DNA of 64,000 bases from the NCBI GenBank assembly GCA_030761205.1, contig JAULJL010000003.1, forward strand, positions 33,328,301 through 33,392,300, given 5' to 3'. The translations under genes and the position numbers were made by a program. The stretch is from Fremontodendron californicum (taxonomy: Eukaryota; Streptophyta; Magnoliopsida; Malvales; Malvaceae). Below, piece by piece: positions 21,984-34,035 of the stretch (position 1 is its first letter; each line of letters opens with the position of its first letter). The notes under the pieces are model-generated. The model made no database searches. It was not told the DNA's origin and saw only the letters and a program-made list of their open reading frames with translations.

Positions 21984-24026
21984 TGATGCACCCAAAAGAG
22001 TGTATCTTATTTAACCTTGCACTAAAAAGATCAATTGTAAGTATAATGATTAGCAAGGGTCGAGTCCTCAGGGATTGGGTTTTAATCTATGAGTTATTAG
22101 TTTATAACTTACGTTCAAAGAAAACAATAAAAGAAAAGGGGTTTTTGAAGCCAGATTTAAACTAAAGTAAATAATAAGAATAAGATGCAAGGCGGTATAA
22201 CCAGCCAATAAAAATATATATACTAAATTAGGCGGTATAACCAGCCAATAAAAATATATATACTAAATTAGGCGGTATAACCAGCCAATAAAAATAAAAC
22301 AAAGTTAATATACAAATTAGGCGGTATAACCAGCCAATAAAAATAAATATACTTTTAAAAATAAGCAAACTAGAAAAGTAAGAAAACAAGTAAGTAAGAA
22401 GAATCAAATATGAAAAATATGGTTAAGGTTTCATTCTCCACCACTAGACATCATTAAGAATCAATTTCAGATCTATCAATATCAACCAACTATCAAAGTT
22501 AACAACCGTAGATAACAACAAGCTCTGTTATCCCAATCTTTCCTTAGTTTGTCGTTAAATAGAACAAGCTCTCTATTTAATCTCTAACCATTAAACAACC
22601 TAGAATAAGCTCTCTAAATTCAATTTAATGGCAGCTTTATGATGATAAAGATAGGTTGATCTAAGCAACAAACACATAAGCTCGGATTGTTCAACTTAGG
22701 TTATGTTCCACTTTGCAATTATTGAAAACTTGACAGTAATCATTAATCACAAATTGCCACTTATGAATAGGAAATCAAGAGAATTACACGGATCAAGACT
22801 CCTAGACTAGCAATAGATAATTATCAAGATCTATCTAGTTGTACACCTAAATAAATCAAGACAACATCATGAACAATTCTTGTAGAAGAACATAAGCAAC
22901 TTTGATAGAAAATTAATGATAGATAGAATCTGAAAATCAATCACAAAACATGTCTAGGGCTTTGAAATCACCCTTAACCAAATAGAAGTTTAGCCTAGCA
23001 TAGGCATTGTAAACATAAACATAAAATTAAAGAGAATCTAAGAAGGAAATAAAAGAAAGAAAGAAGAAGAAGAAAATAAAGAAAAAGAAAACTAGAGAAA
23101 AGAAAGAAGAAGAAAACTTAGAGAATTTTATTACAATGGCTAATATCCTACCAATGTACAATATGATCCTCTACAATCATCCAAGGCCCTCTATTTATAC
23201 ACATTTTGGAGGGCTAAATGACAAGAGACAAGCTTTACAAATTTCAAAGGTAGGTATAATAGGTGGGTGCATTTTTCTAACAATTTTCGTCATATTGTAT
23301 GACCATTTTGATCAGCCAACTTGATGGTCGATTTTGTCAATCTTGGAGGCCTGATCTGATCACATGGTCTTCTAGAAAAATGTTCCCCTATGAGTTCCTG
23401 ATTCATATTTGTTGGAATCAGCTCATTTGCTGATGTGGAGAAGAAGATATGGGCAAAATACGAAAACAGGTCAGCACAGACGTCATTGCACATCAGCCAA
23501 ATTGATGGTCGATTTCTTCAATATTGGAGGCTTTATCTGATCACATGTTCTTCTAGACAAATGTTCCCCTATCAGTTAGTGATCCATAGCCGTTGAAATC
23601 AGCTCATTTGCTGATGTGTATCGGACGATATGGTCAAAATGCGAAAGCTGCTCAGGACAGACGTCATTGCACATCAGCCAACTTGATGGTTGATTTCGCT
23701 AGGGAAAACGACTCCGTTTCAAGAAGTGTAAAACATGAAAAAGATAGATATGCCTCTTAAATTTGCACGGTTAAAATTTCAGCCTTATTGCTTCAGTGAA
23801 ACTCCAGATATAGCTGATATGGAAAAAGGTGTCGGAACTGGAACTGAACTGGATTTGCCCTTAATTCTAGTAATCTGAAATCACTCAAAGAAACTTGTGA
23901 AAAACACCAAATTACATAAAAATATAAAAGATCATAAACACAATTAGACTAAACAATAATAACACGTATTTGACACAAAACAATAATAAAACATAACTAA
24001 AAACTATATAATTATACGAGTTATCA
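21984..24026 (-). repeat. 5' LTR of element A (2043 bp)
   Basis: Same length and ends as the 3' copy. The U3/R part (right side on the plus strand) is shared with element B, whereas the U5-proximal part differs from B. The ~40-bp ggcggtataaccagcc repeat is at 22191-22351. Confidence 0.95.
23191..23200 (-). promoter_or_regulatory. TATA box in the 5' LTR of element A
   Basis: On the minus strand it reads GTATAAATAG followed by AGGGCC. The same box is in the other LTR of A (16084-16093) and in both LTRs of B (about 53389 and 60583). Conservation across A and B, in the same place within the LTR, supports a promoter role. Confidence 0.7.
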
Positions 24027-24031
24027 ATATC

Positions 24032-26999
24032 CTCCCCAGCAAACCCGGCAGAGAACTCATGAATTATTTTAACTCGGGAATATCTTTATTTTATTGAAAA
24101 ACATTATCTTTTTTGAAACCATTTAAAATAAATGAATATGTATATGCATGACATAAATAAAATGACATAGCAAAGTCTAAATAATATAATGCAACCTAAA
24201 TGACATGACATAATTTGAATGCCTTAGCATATTCTAAATGAAATGGAATATCCTAAGTTATATAATATATTCTAAATGAAATGAAATGACCTAGGTAACA
24301 TAGTATATTCTATATGAGATGCAATATTCTAAGTCATATGATATAATCTAAATAAAATATTCTAGATGACATAATATATCCTAAATGAAATGAAATGATT
24401 TAAATGACATGACAAATATGAATGGTATGGCATATAATTTAAATGACATGGAATAGAATAATGCTATCATATAATATGCAAAAAAAATAATAATGCATGA
24501 ACATAGTATATGCTAAATAAAAATAACTAAATAAAAGCATTGGATATCATGAAATATTCAAAACCATATAATAAACCATGTAACATCAAAAAAAATATAA
24601 ATCAAAATAACAACAATATCATAGAAATTATTATGGCAAGAATCACATATTATATAAAATGCATGAATATAAAAATGCAATGCATGAAATGTATTTTTTC
24701 CTTTAATTAAGGAAATCCGTATATCTAAAAAGATATCCGGCTACCTTAGGAAAATATGTCAAATTAAATATTCTAAAATCAAAATACTTTGTGATTGTTT
24801 GAAAACAATTTTGAGAACCTTGAATTAAAAATAAAAACTGGGCTAAAATTTTTTAAATGGCTCTAATTTCCTAAGTTTAAAAAATCCGGACTTGACTACC
24901 CTTAACCCGGGACTTGAAAAACCATTTTTAGAGTTTAAAAAGGCTTAGAAATTACCCTAAGTCAGTAGCTAACCCTCCTAATCAGCCCACTCTAAGTAAA
25001 TTAACCAAAACAGAAAAATGATTTTTCTTTAAATTCAATTCTGACTCCACTGTCCAGTTTTAATCCACGATTTTTTACCCTACTTTTAAAAATTCAAAAA
25101 ATTCTGAAAAAATACTGGAGACTCAGGACATGTAAAAATAAATGGAAAAAAATCAGATTAATTTTCTGATCAAAGATGAATTCTCAGAAAAATCAGAGAT
25201 GTACGAGTTTTGGGAGGAGAAAAAAACTGCTTTGCCTACACATTTTTGCCTTTGATAAAATCATTTAAAAATCAAAGTAAAAATATTTGAAACTCATAAA
25301 ATAACTTGCAAACAGTAGCTAGGACTTTTTAGATAAAAATTGGCTAAGTAAAAAAAAATCACAAAGGTAGAATAATCAATTTGACAAACTTAATTTTCCA
25401 CAAGTGTGCTCAAGAGAGCATGACTTTGAACCATTAATTGGCTCAAGTCATTATTCAAGTGGCATGAACATGAAATGCATGAAATAATGCAGCAAACATA
25501 ATACATGAAATGCATGGATTTAAACCTAAATGTCATGAAAAAATGCATGGCATTCATAAAGTAACCTAGACCTAAATGAACTTGCATGGCATTTAATGTA
25601 ACCTAGACCTAAAATATGCATGACATTTTCACAAACACAAGGCATGCTTAATTCAAAAATCCAACCAAATATCATGCAAATGCAAAAACCTAACAACTAG
25701 CATGACAAAAAATGCAACACACAATGCAAAACACATGGAGTAGCCAAATGGCCTCAAGCTCCAACAAGCATGGCATTTTCACAAACACTTGGCATACTAG
25801 CATGAAAAACTAAGTCATAACACTTAAATCATGCAAAAATCATACAAGCATTTTCACAAACACTTAATATACTAAATCTAAAACATGCTCAACTAAGATA
25901 TAAAAAAAAATCATGCAAAGAATCACACAAGCATTTTCACAAACACTTAATATGCTAACTCTAAAACTTGCTCAAATTTAAACAACATGAAAACAGAAAA
26001 TTAAAAATGCAAAAACATGATATCTAAGACATAAATGGCAACAAACAAAGCAACCAAATTAAAATATAACTCAAGAACATGAAGTAACATAACATTTAAA
26101 ACATCAAAATCAAAAAAAAAATAGCATAAACAATATGGTAAAATGAACTCAAAACAGCAACTCAAAATAAATAATGTAGGCCATTTGGCCATGGTGAGTT
26201 TATTGTAAAAACAAAATGTAAAAAAAAAATACTTAAGAAAGGAGATGAAGGAAGAACAAAAAACATTATTTTAAAATGAAAACTCACCAAGTAGAGATTA
26301 AAATAGCAAAAACAAGAATAGAAAATGAAGAAAGTGCAAGAGTTGGTGCTCAAGAGCAACCTCAAGAAGCTAATATTTCAAGTTTTTCTCTTCAAACTTT
26401 CCTTTTTTTTCTAAACTTTTCTTTTTTGATCTCAACCAAGAAGATAAAAACTAAGAAAAACTAAGAGAAATCAGCCAAAATGAACCTCCAAATTCGAAAT
26501 TCTCCCCTCCCCTTAATGGTGGCAGCATTTTACCTCTCTCCTCCCCTAGGATGTTGTCATTTTTTGTGTAACCAATTTTCCATCAAATGGCTAATAATTC
26601 AAGGTGAAAAATCATGAAATTACCACCTTTAGATTAGCATCTCAGCTCTCTCAAATTACAGCTGTTAAAGAATAATGTTGACATCTTTCTTAGCTTATGT
26701 GGCTTAATCACCATGGCTTGATCAAAGAGAATCTCTAACTAACTCTTGATTTTTAGCCATTTGATTGAAAAATCAGAAGCTTCCACCTTCCTTTGGGCTT
26801 GGGCAGGCCAGCACTTCTCTTTTCCAGCCCAACTCTGATTTTTTTGAAAGGCCCAAAGAAGCCCTTTTCGGTTGCTTGGGTGAAATGTCCATTTTGCCCC
26901 CCGGATGCAAATAAATATCAAACGGACTCCAAATTCAATTTTTCTTTTTTTAATACTTCCAAAATAATAAAATATTGAGTTCTGGAAGTTTTCAAAATT
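24032..26999 (-). other. Ogre 3' LTR, AT-rich half, no gene
   Basis: Non-coding LTR sequence, repeated at 39508-42478. It includes a diffuse repeat of aaatgacatgacataat / ctaaatgaaatggaatat (24160-24450) and of cattttcacaaacacttaata (25620-25960). Short frames on either strand are not supported as genes. Confidence 0.75.
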
Positions 27000-27830
27000 A
27001 TCCGAGTCCGTTTGCTATTTATTTGGAATTTTTCTTCCCAAAATGCCCTTTTATGCCCCTACATTTTACCATTTTTTAAACGAGCTCCAAATCAAGATTT
27101 TTCTTCACCAACCTCTTCAAAATAATTAAAAAGTATGATCTGGAAGTTTTCATAATTTTTGGAGCTCATTTGGTATTTTTTCGGGATTTATCAGCTTGAA
27201 TTATTGCATAGGAGGCCCGGGATTTGGCCATTTTGCAAAGAACTCCAAATCAAGATTTTATTTCGCCAATCTCTTCCAAATAATTTAAAAATGAGATTTG
27301 CCAAATTTCAGAATTTTTGGAGTCCATTTGCTATTTTTCCGGGATTTATCTTTTTGAATTATTGCATAAGAGGCCCGGGATTTGGCCATTTTGCAAACGA
27401 ACTCGGAATCAAGATTTTATTTCGCCAATCTCTTCCAAATAATTTAAAAATGATATCTGAAAAATTTCAAAAGATTTGGAGCTCATTTGCTATTTTTCCG
27501 GGATTTTCTTTTTTGAATTACTGCAAAGGAGGCCCGGGATTTGGCCATTTTGTAAACGAACTCGGAATCAAGATTTTATTTCGTCAATCTCTTCCAAATA
27601 ATTTAAAAATGAGATCTGCAAAATTTCAAAAGATTTGGAGCTCATTTGCTATTTTTTCGGGATTTTCCTTTTTGAATTACTACATAAGAAGTCCGGGATT
27701 TGGCCATTTTGCAAACGAACTCCGAATCAAGATTTTCTTTTACCAATCTCTTTAAAATGATTTAAGAATGAGATTGACAAATTTTTCAGAATTTTTGGAG
27801 TCCATTTGCTATTTTTTCCAAATTTTCCAA
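27000..27830. repeat. ~159-bp tandem repeat inside the Ogre LTR
   Basis: Five units marked by cccgggatttggccatttt at 27216, 27374, 27533 and 27692, with a partial first copy. The period is 158-159 bp. Because 159 is a multiple of three, long open frames appear (also at 42639-43517); they encode only the repeat and I do not count them as genes. Same array in the other LTR at 42480-43310. Confidence 0.92.
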
Positions 27831-28507
27831 TTTTGCCCTTTTACCTCCGAAACCCGGTTTTGCTCAAAACAAGTCCGATTTTCAGATTTTCTTCAATCTG
27901 AGCCTTGGGCTATCCTTTTTAATCATTCTTCATCCATTGGAGGCTTTGGTCTCACCAAGTCAGGCCATTTCTGTGATTCTTCCCGATTTCACCGAAATCT
28001 ACTAAAAAACCTAATTCTCGATTTTCTCCCGGATTGACTTTTCTTTCGATTTTTCTTGCAAGTGACTTCTCCATTACCCGTAGTCAGTGCTTATCTTTCA
28101 TTTGGAACCTTCAATTTCGATCAATTTGATCGTTTAAGCACTTTTCCCCAAATTTCTCGGATTAGGGTTTCTTTTCTAGTGAATCTCCAAATCCCAACTT
28201 CCGAACTCCATATCTTTCAATATAGACCTCGGATTATCAAAATTCTTTCACCATTTTTCAATTGAACTTAAAATCTTGATTTTGAAAGTGGGTTGACTTT
28301 TTCAGTAGTTGACTTCTGGGGTTGACTTTTTCGAGGTTGACTTTTTTCGGGTTGACTTTTTTCAAGTTTGACTTTTTGTGCTCGCCCTCTTAAACTAAGA
28401 CTCGGAGTACCACCTGCAGGATGAAAACAGTCTTTTTACACTCGGAAACATCAATATAGGAAGAAAACATACCTGTTTTGTGGTCCGGACAAAATTAGGT
28501 GTCTACA

Positions 28508-28522
28508 GCTGCCCCTCTTTGG
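28508..28522 (-). other. polypurine tract of the Ogre-like element
   Basis: On the minus strand CCAAAGAGGGGCAGC, immediately before the 3' LTR start TGTAGACACC. Confidence 0.8.
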
Positions 28523-28728
28523 CTATTGCTGAGAATCAGGAATCAGGCAAAGATAAACCGACACTAATTTTGTACGGTCAGTGAAATCACATGTGAAGGA
28601 AAGGGAAAGGGGTTTTCATTCTTCTATCATTTTTCATTTTTTTCATTTTCTATTTTTTTTCATTTTTTTTCATTTTTCATTTTTTTGTCTTTTTTCATTT
28701 TTTTTTAAAATTTTTAAAAACAGTAAAT
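28523..28728. other. start of the Ogre 3' UTR, T-rich
   Basis: Non-coding. A run of cattttt / tttttcattt repeats at 28640-28700. Confidence 0.6.
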
Positions 28729-30135
28729 TGAAGATTTTGTCCTTAAATTGAATTCCCTGACTAAGCAAGGCTCGACCCGTATTAAGGAAACGAATTCGAT
28801 TTGCAAGAAAGGAAATGACCTCGACGATGGTCTCGGGGCCTTAACCTGTCTTATTCTCAACTGTGTTTAAAATTCTAGATATCTCCTCCAGAAGCTTCGG
28901 CTATCACCACCAAAGTCTTGCTCATTTTTTAAATTGTAAAAATTCTGGGTATCACCTCCAGAAGCTTCGGTTATCACCACCAAAGACTTTTTACCTTTCC
29001 AAAGGATTTTAAATTCTGGATATCTCCACTAGAGGCTTCAGCTATCACCACCGAAGACTTGTTCATAATAAAAAAAAAGTACCTCGACGATGATCTCGGG
29101 GCTCGACTCGTCTTAAGAAAACGAATTCGATTTGCAAGAAAGGAAATGACCTCGACGATGGTCTCGGGGCCTTAACCTGTCTTGTTCTCAGCTGTGTTTA
29201 AAATTCTGGATATCTCCTCCAGAAGCTTCGGCTATCACCACCAAAGTCTTGCTCATTTTTTAAAATGTAAAAATTCTGGGTATCACCTCCAGAAGCTTCA
29301 ACTATCACCACCGAAGACTTTCTACCTTTTCAAAGGATTTTAAAACTCTGGATATCTCCACTAGAGGCTTCAGCTATCACCACCGAAGACTTGTTCATAA
29401 TAATAATAAATAAATAAAAGTACCTCGACGATGATCTCGGGGCTCGACTCGTCTTAAGAAAACGAATTCGATTTGCAAGAAAGGAAATGACCTCGACGAT
29501 GGTCTCGGGGCCTTAACCTGTCTTGTTCTCAGCTGTGTTTAAAATTCTGGATATCTCCTCCATAAGCTTTGGTTATCACCACCAAAGTCTTGCTCATTTT
29601 TAAAACTATAAAATTCTGGGTATCACCTCCAGAAGCTTCAGCTATCACCACCAAAGACTTTTTACCTTTTCAAAGGATTTTAAAACTCTGGATATCTCCA
29701 CCAGAGGCTTCAGCTATCACCACCGAAGACTTGTTCATAATAATAAAAAAAAAGTACCTCGACGATGATCTCGGGGCTCGACTCGTCTTAAGAAAACGAA
29801 TTCGATTTGCAAGAAAGGAAATGACCTCGACGATGGTCTCGGGGCCTTAACCTGTCTTGTTCTCAGCTGTGTTTAAAATTCTGGATATCTCCTCCAGAAG
29901 CTTCGGCTATCACCACCAAAGTCTTGCTCATTTTTTAAAATGTAAAAATTCTGGGTATCACCTCCAGAAGCTTCAGCTATCACCACCGAAGACTTTCTAC
30001 CTTTTCAAAGGATTTTAAAACTCTGGATATCTCCACCAGAGGCTTCAGCTATCACCACCAAATACTTGTTCATAATAATAAAAAAAGTACCTCGACGATG
30101 ATCTCGGGGCTCGACTTATTTGAGAAGCAAAATGA
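28729..30135 (-). repeat. ~335-bp tandem repeat in the Ogre 3' UTR
   Basis: Four units starting at gaattcgatttgcaagaaag near 28792, 29123, 29464 and 29798. Each includes the stretch ggtctcggggccttaacctg and three ~65-bp sub-units with gcttcggctatcaccaccaaag. Tandem arrays in the 3' UTR are known for Ogre/Tat elements and can seed satellites. Confidence 0.92.
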
Positions 30136-30380
30136 GTTCGATTATACCTGACACTTTAAGAGATGATGCAAATGCTTCATGATGCAAATGCAAATGTCTT
30201 TAGTTGATGCAAACACTTCTTGATGTAGATGCAAATGACTTAGATTGGTGCAAATGTCTTTGATGCAAATGTAAATGACTTGATTTGATGCAAACTTTCT
30301 TGATGCAGATTCAACTAACTTAGATTGATGCAAATGCTTCTTGATGTAGATGCACATGTTGAATAAAATTCTGCATAACT
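30136..30380. repeat. short gatgcaaatg repeat
   Basis: Many copies of tgatgcaaatg and variants spaced 20-35 bp apart. The same motif returns at 31235-31650. Confidence 0.8.
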
Positions 30381-31235
30381 CCTCCAAAAGAAGATTTCTC
30401 ATTTTTCAAAATTATAAAACCCTGGATATCTCTACCAGAGGCTTCAGCTATCACCACCGAAGACTTGTTCACTTTTAAGACTGTAAAATTCTGGATATCC
30501 CCACCAGAAGCTTTGGCTATCACCACCAAAGACTTGCTCATTGTAAAATTCTGGGTAACTCCTTCAGAAGAAGATTTTTCATGTTTCAAAATTATAAAAC
30601 CCTGGATATCTCTACCAGAGGCTACAGCTATCACCACCAAAGACTTGATCATTTTTAAAACTGTAAAATTCTGGATATCCCCACCAGAAGCTTTGGCTAT
30701 CACCACCAAAGACTTGCTCATTGTAAAATTCTGGGTAACTCCTTCAAAAGAAGATTTCTCATGTTTCAAAATTATAAAACCCTGGATATCTCTACTAGAG
30801 GCTTCAGCTATCACCACCGAAGACTTTTTCACTTTTAAAACTGTAAAATTCTGGATATCCCCACCAGAAGCTTTGGCTATCACCACCAAAGACTTGCTCT
30901 TTGTAAAATTCTGGGTGACTCCTCCAGAAGAAGATTTCTCATTTTTCAAAATTATAAAACATTGGATATCTCCACCAGAGGCTTCAGCTATCACCACCGA
31001 AGACTTGTTCTTTTAAATCTGTAAAATTCTGGATATCCCCACCAGAAGCTTTGGCTATCACCACCAAAGACTTGCTCGTTGTAAAATTCTGGGTAACTCC
31101 TTCAGAAGAAGATTTCTCATGTTTCAAAATTATAAAACCCTGGATATCTCCACCAGAGGCTTCAGCTATCACCACCGAAGACTTGTTCACTTTTAAAACT
31201 GTAAAATTCTGGATATCCCCGCCAGAAGCTTTGAG
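30381..31235 (-). repeat. 180-bp tandem repeat, open on both strands
   Basis: Five units, marked by attctgggta/gactcc at about 30548, 30728, 30908 and 31087, period 180. Each is three ~60-bp sub-units around gcttcagctatcaccaccgaag. Both strands are free of stops for over 180 codons (plus 30465-31016, minus 30320-30997) because 180 is a multiple of three and the units are alike. I treat it as repeat, not as a gene. Confidence 0.9.
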
Positions 31236-34035
31236 AAATGATGCAGATGCACATGTCTTTTAACAAGATGCTCATGCTTCATGGTGCAAATGTCAATGGC
31301 TTGGATTGATGTAAATGTTTCTTGGTGCAAATGCAAATGGCTTGGATTGATGCCCATGTTTCATGATGCAGATGCCCCTACTAATTGTGTTCATGTAACT
31401 GGTTTATGAATGGTGTAACTACAATTACCACACATTAATGAAAATGCAATGATTCTAGAAATGATGCAATTGCTTGAGATGACACAAATGCGAATTCCAT
31501 GAAGAATGTAAATGTAAAGGTAAAATGCAGATGCTTATGGAATAATGCCAATGCAAATACCCATGAATGATGCAAATGCTTGCCAACACTGTGCAGATGC
31601 AAAAGCTCGATAAAGAGATGAGTGCTCATGAGTGATGCAAATGCCTCCGATTGTTTTTCTAGACTTTGGCTTAGCCTTTCAAATTCATTTTTCCTCTTCA
31701 AATCAGAGTATAGCTTCAATTCATTTTGGCTATTCTCTTTGTCCCAACAGTTTTCAAACTTTCATCAACAGAGATCTGAACCGGGTTCTATTTCTTCTCC
31801 TCATATCTGGAAGTCAGAACCTATCTTAGCAATTCTATACCTTTGATTTAGAAAAATCCTTGTCTCATGTCAACATCAAAATGGGTATTTCAAAAATATA
31901 TTTATTTGTTTTCTTATTTTGAAAACTTCTGAACAAAAATATTAACCCCACAATATGTGATGTACAAATCTTTTGAAGACTGATGATCATTGTTAGAAAT
32001 TCCTCTAAGTGTCAATCTGGGTTTTTTCAACTGGGATTGGCAAGGCTTGGTATAGCAAGATTCTGGCTTTTCTAGGAAAACTTCATGACAAAAATGTATA
32101 TCCCTTCTAGGCTCACAAATGGAACAGATTTTATAAATCATGAATTCATTGAGAACCAAACAAATTCAACATTATTTTAGTTTCCAATATCAAGGTATTG
32201 TGACAAGCGTCAAGATTGGCTGGGATGTTTAAACTGGAAAGTTGATTTTGGAGGAAAAAAGTTTCAGTTTGAAATCAATCATCCGAATGAGAGTTGACAC
32301 TTTGGGAGGTTCAGGAATTCCTAGATGTTCCTCGATTACCACTTCTTTATGATGATCTTCTCTTTTGTGGCATCGACACTATCATCGATGGCATCGAAAA
32401 TTCTCATTTTATTCTAGACCGCCCGTTTTTGGGTTTTCGCCCTAGAGTCCCTTTTTTTCCATTTTGTTTTTTACCATGCATTTGGGAATTCTAAATTCTT
32501 CCTTAGTGAAATGAGAATTCGATGAGATGGGATAAAATCTGAGGAAAAACCCTTCAAATTAAATATCCATGCTTGATCAAAATGGACTTTTAAAGCGTGT
32601 AATGTAGGCCATGGCTCAGGGTTAAAAAAGAAAGGATAAATAGGCCCAAAATATGTGTTTGAAGGTAATCAGATCAAGGATCTCTTTTTTTTTTTAGGAG
32701 GATTCTCTTTGAAACATTTACCTCTTTTGGACTTTTCATTCCTTTTGACTTTGCTATTTTTCTTCCTTGCTTTTGGCTTTCAATTGCCATCGTTTTTTTC
32801 ACACTTTTTTTTGTGTGTTTTTCTTTTGATTTTCTTGGATTTTATTTCGCCATCTTTTCCTTTTTTCTTTGACAGAGTGAGCCCGTATTTATTCGGGACT
32901 CCATTTGCTTTGTATCTGTCTTTGAGCTAGGACTCATTTCTCAATCATCTTTAGAAAGATCTTTCCTCGCAATTGCCCCCCAGTGTAGAGGGTGATCCTT
33001 GATCAGGGTTCAAAGAAGAAAGAATTATTTTGGCTCAAAAGGGGTGACTATGGATAATAATTTTTTCTTGTGAAAGGGATATGAAAGATGGCCATTCATC
33101 ATATCAAGCCCAAATATTCTCATTGAAAAGCAATCCTCAGGGGAAATAGATAATCAAAATTTCATTTTGCACTTTGGAATCATCCGAATTCTCATATGCA
33201 TGATATCACAAAAAAATTCTTCTCTTTTTTCCATCGCATACCCCAATGATTTCATGTGTTAGCCCATCCTTCTTCACCATATATCCATCATTTCTACATA
33301 TGATGCCCCAAATTGATTAACCATGAGAATTTGTATCAACGAGGAACATAGCAAGTCTAGGTCGATTTTGAAAAGGCTGAGTTTCCAATCTGAGTTCTTT
33401 GAAGAGACAAGGAAAATATGACCCAAAAATAGGTTTTCTCTGGGACAAGGAGTAATCTAGTTTAATCATTGTGCCCCAAGGTGTCAATCATGAAGTGATG
33501 TTTGGGCAATTAGTGTTTTGTGGTTTGTTGAAAATGACATGAATGGTTTTGGCACAACCTTGACACAAATCAAATTACCAAAATCTAGATTCTTGAAATA
33601 ATGTCTCATTTGTTTGAATTTCAAGGAATTCGAAAAATTTCAAAAAAGTTCGTTCCTTTGTTCATAGCCTAGACTAGGATTTACATCCTTGCTTATTCTG
33701 TAATGACAATGCTTCTCTTTTTTTTTCAAGTTCATTTTTCCTTGAAGCATTAGGTCTTTCAAGTGTTCTTGATTCAAGGTTTAGGTATAGAGAAGCCCAA
33801 AAAAAAGGGGAATGGTGTTGGGTCATTTCTAACACTGATCATCAATCCTCTTGAGACTATCTATTATTAAAACTTCCTTAATGCTTGTTTTTGCAAATTC
33901 AAGTTATTGTTAAAACACAACAATCACAAAGCATTTAAAATTCAAAATTCATTTAATTCATGTAGATGTTAACATGAGACAAGTGCTTTCATCATCACAG
34001 TGTATAGAACTACATGCGTCAAAAACCTAATACGA
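31236..34035 (-). other. Ogre internal region where pol would lie; no pol found
   Basis: About 2.8 kb without any frame resembling protease, reverse transcriptase, RNase H or integrase on either strand. The first 400 bases are gatgcaaatg-type repeats. The rest is unique, T-rich sequence with short frames only. This is the clearest sign that the element is non-autonomous. Confidence 0.7.

Larger units (their letters stand above)
14877..24026 (-). mobile_element. element A: LTR retrotransposon carrying LOG and Cys-rich genes
   Basis: It is flanked by ATATC (14872-14876, 24027-24031), with 2043-bp LTRs. On the minus strand, after the 5' LTR, aatttt leads into the primer site TGGCGCCGTTGCCGGGG (complement of the 3' end of tRNA-Asp). 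In order on the minus strand: Gag C-terminal ORF (21847-20909), a Cys-rich ORF (20404-19868), a LOG-type ORF (19502-18855), a long 3' non-coding stretch, and the purine tract AAGTGTGGGGGTG before the 3' LTR. No pol domains are present. LTR-to-LTR differences are few (by eye about 1%), so the insertion is recent. Confidence 0.92.
14277..28507 (-). repeat. 3' LTR of the Ogre-like element, split by element A
   Basis: The two pieces 14277-14876 and 24032-28507 join to give a 5.08-kb LTR. The break falls in gatatcctcccc, which is intact at 39502-39513. The five bases ATATC were duplicated by the later insertion. Confidence 0.92.

Noticed and set aside
24032..26999. Several 60-67 codon frames in the LTR half, conserved at 40868-41844
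   Set aside because: Conservation is due to LTR duplication; composition is that of AT-rich non-coding DNA.
27159..27755. 198-codon frame (and the 292-codon version at 42639-43517) with repeated peptide
   Set aside because: Produced by a 159-bp tandem repeat inside an LTR, on the strand opposite to the element; no family resemblance.
30320..31016. Overlapping long frames on both strands
   Set aside because: 180-bp repeat with few stop trinucleotides; symmetrical openness argues against coding.
28729..31235. Regular repeats considered as a CRISPR array
   Set aside because: Units are contiguous and alike throughout with no unique spacers; plant nuclear context.
32655..32930. Phe/Leu-rich frame that looks like a membrane protein
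   Set aside because: T-rich DNA in the Ogre internal region, wrong strand for the element, no start context or homology.
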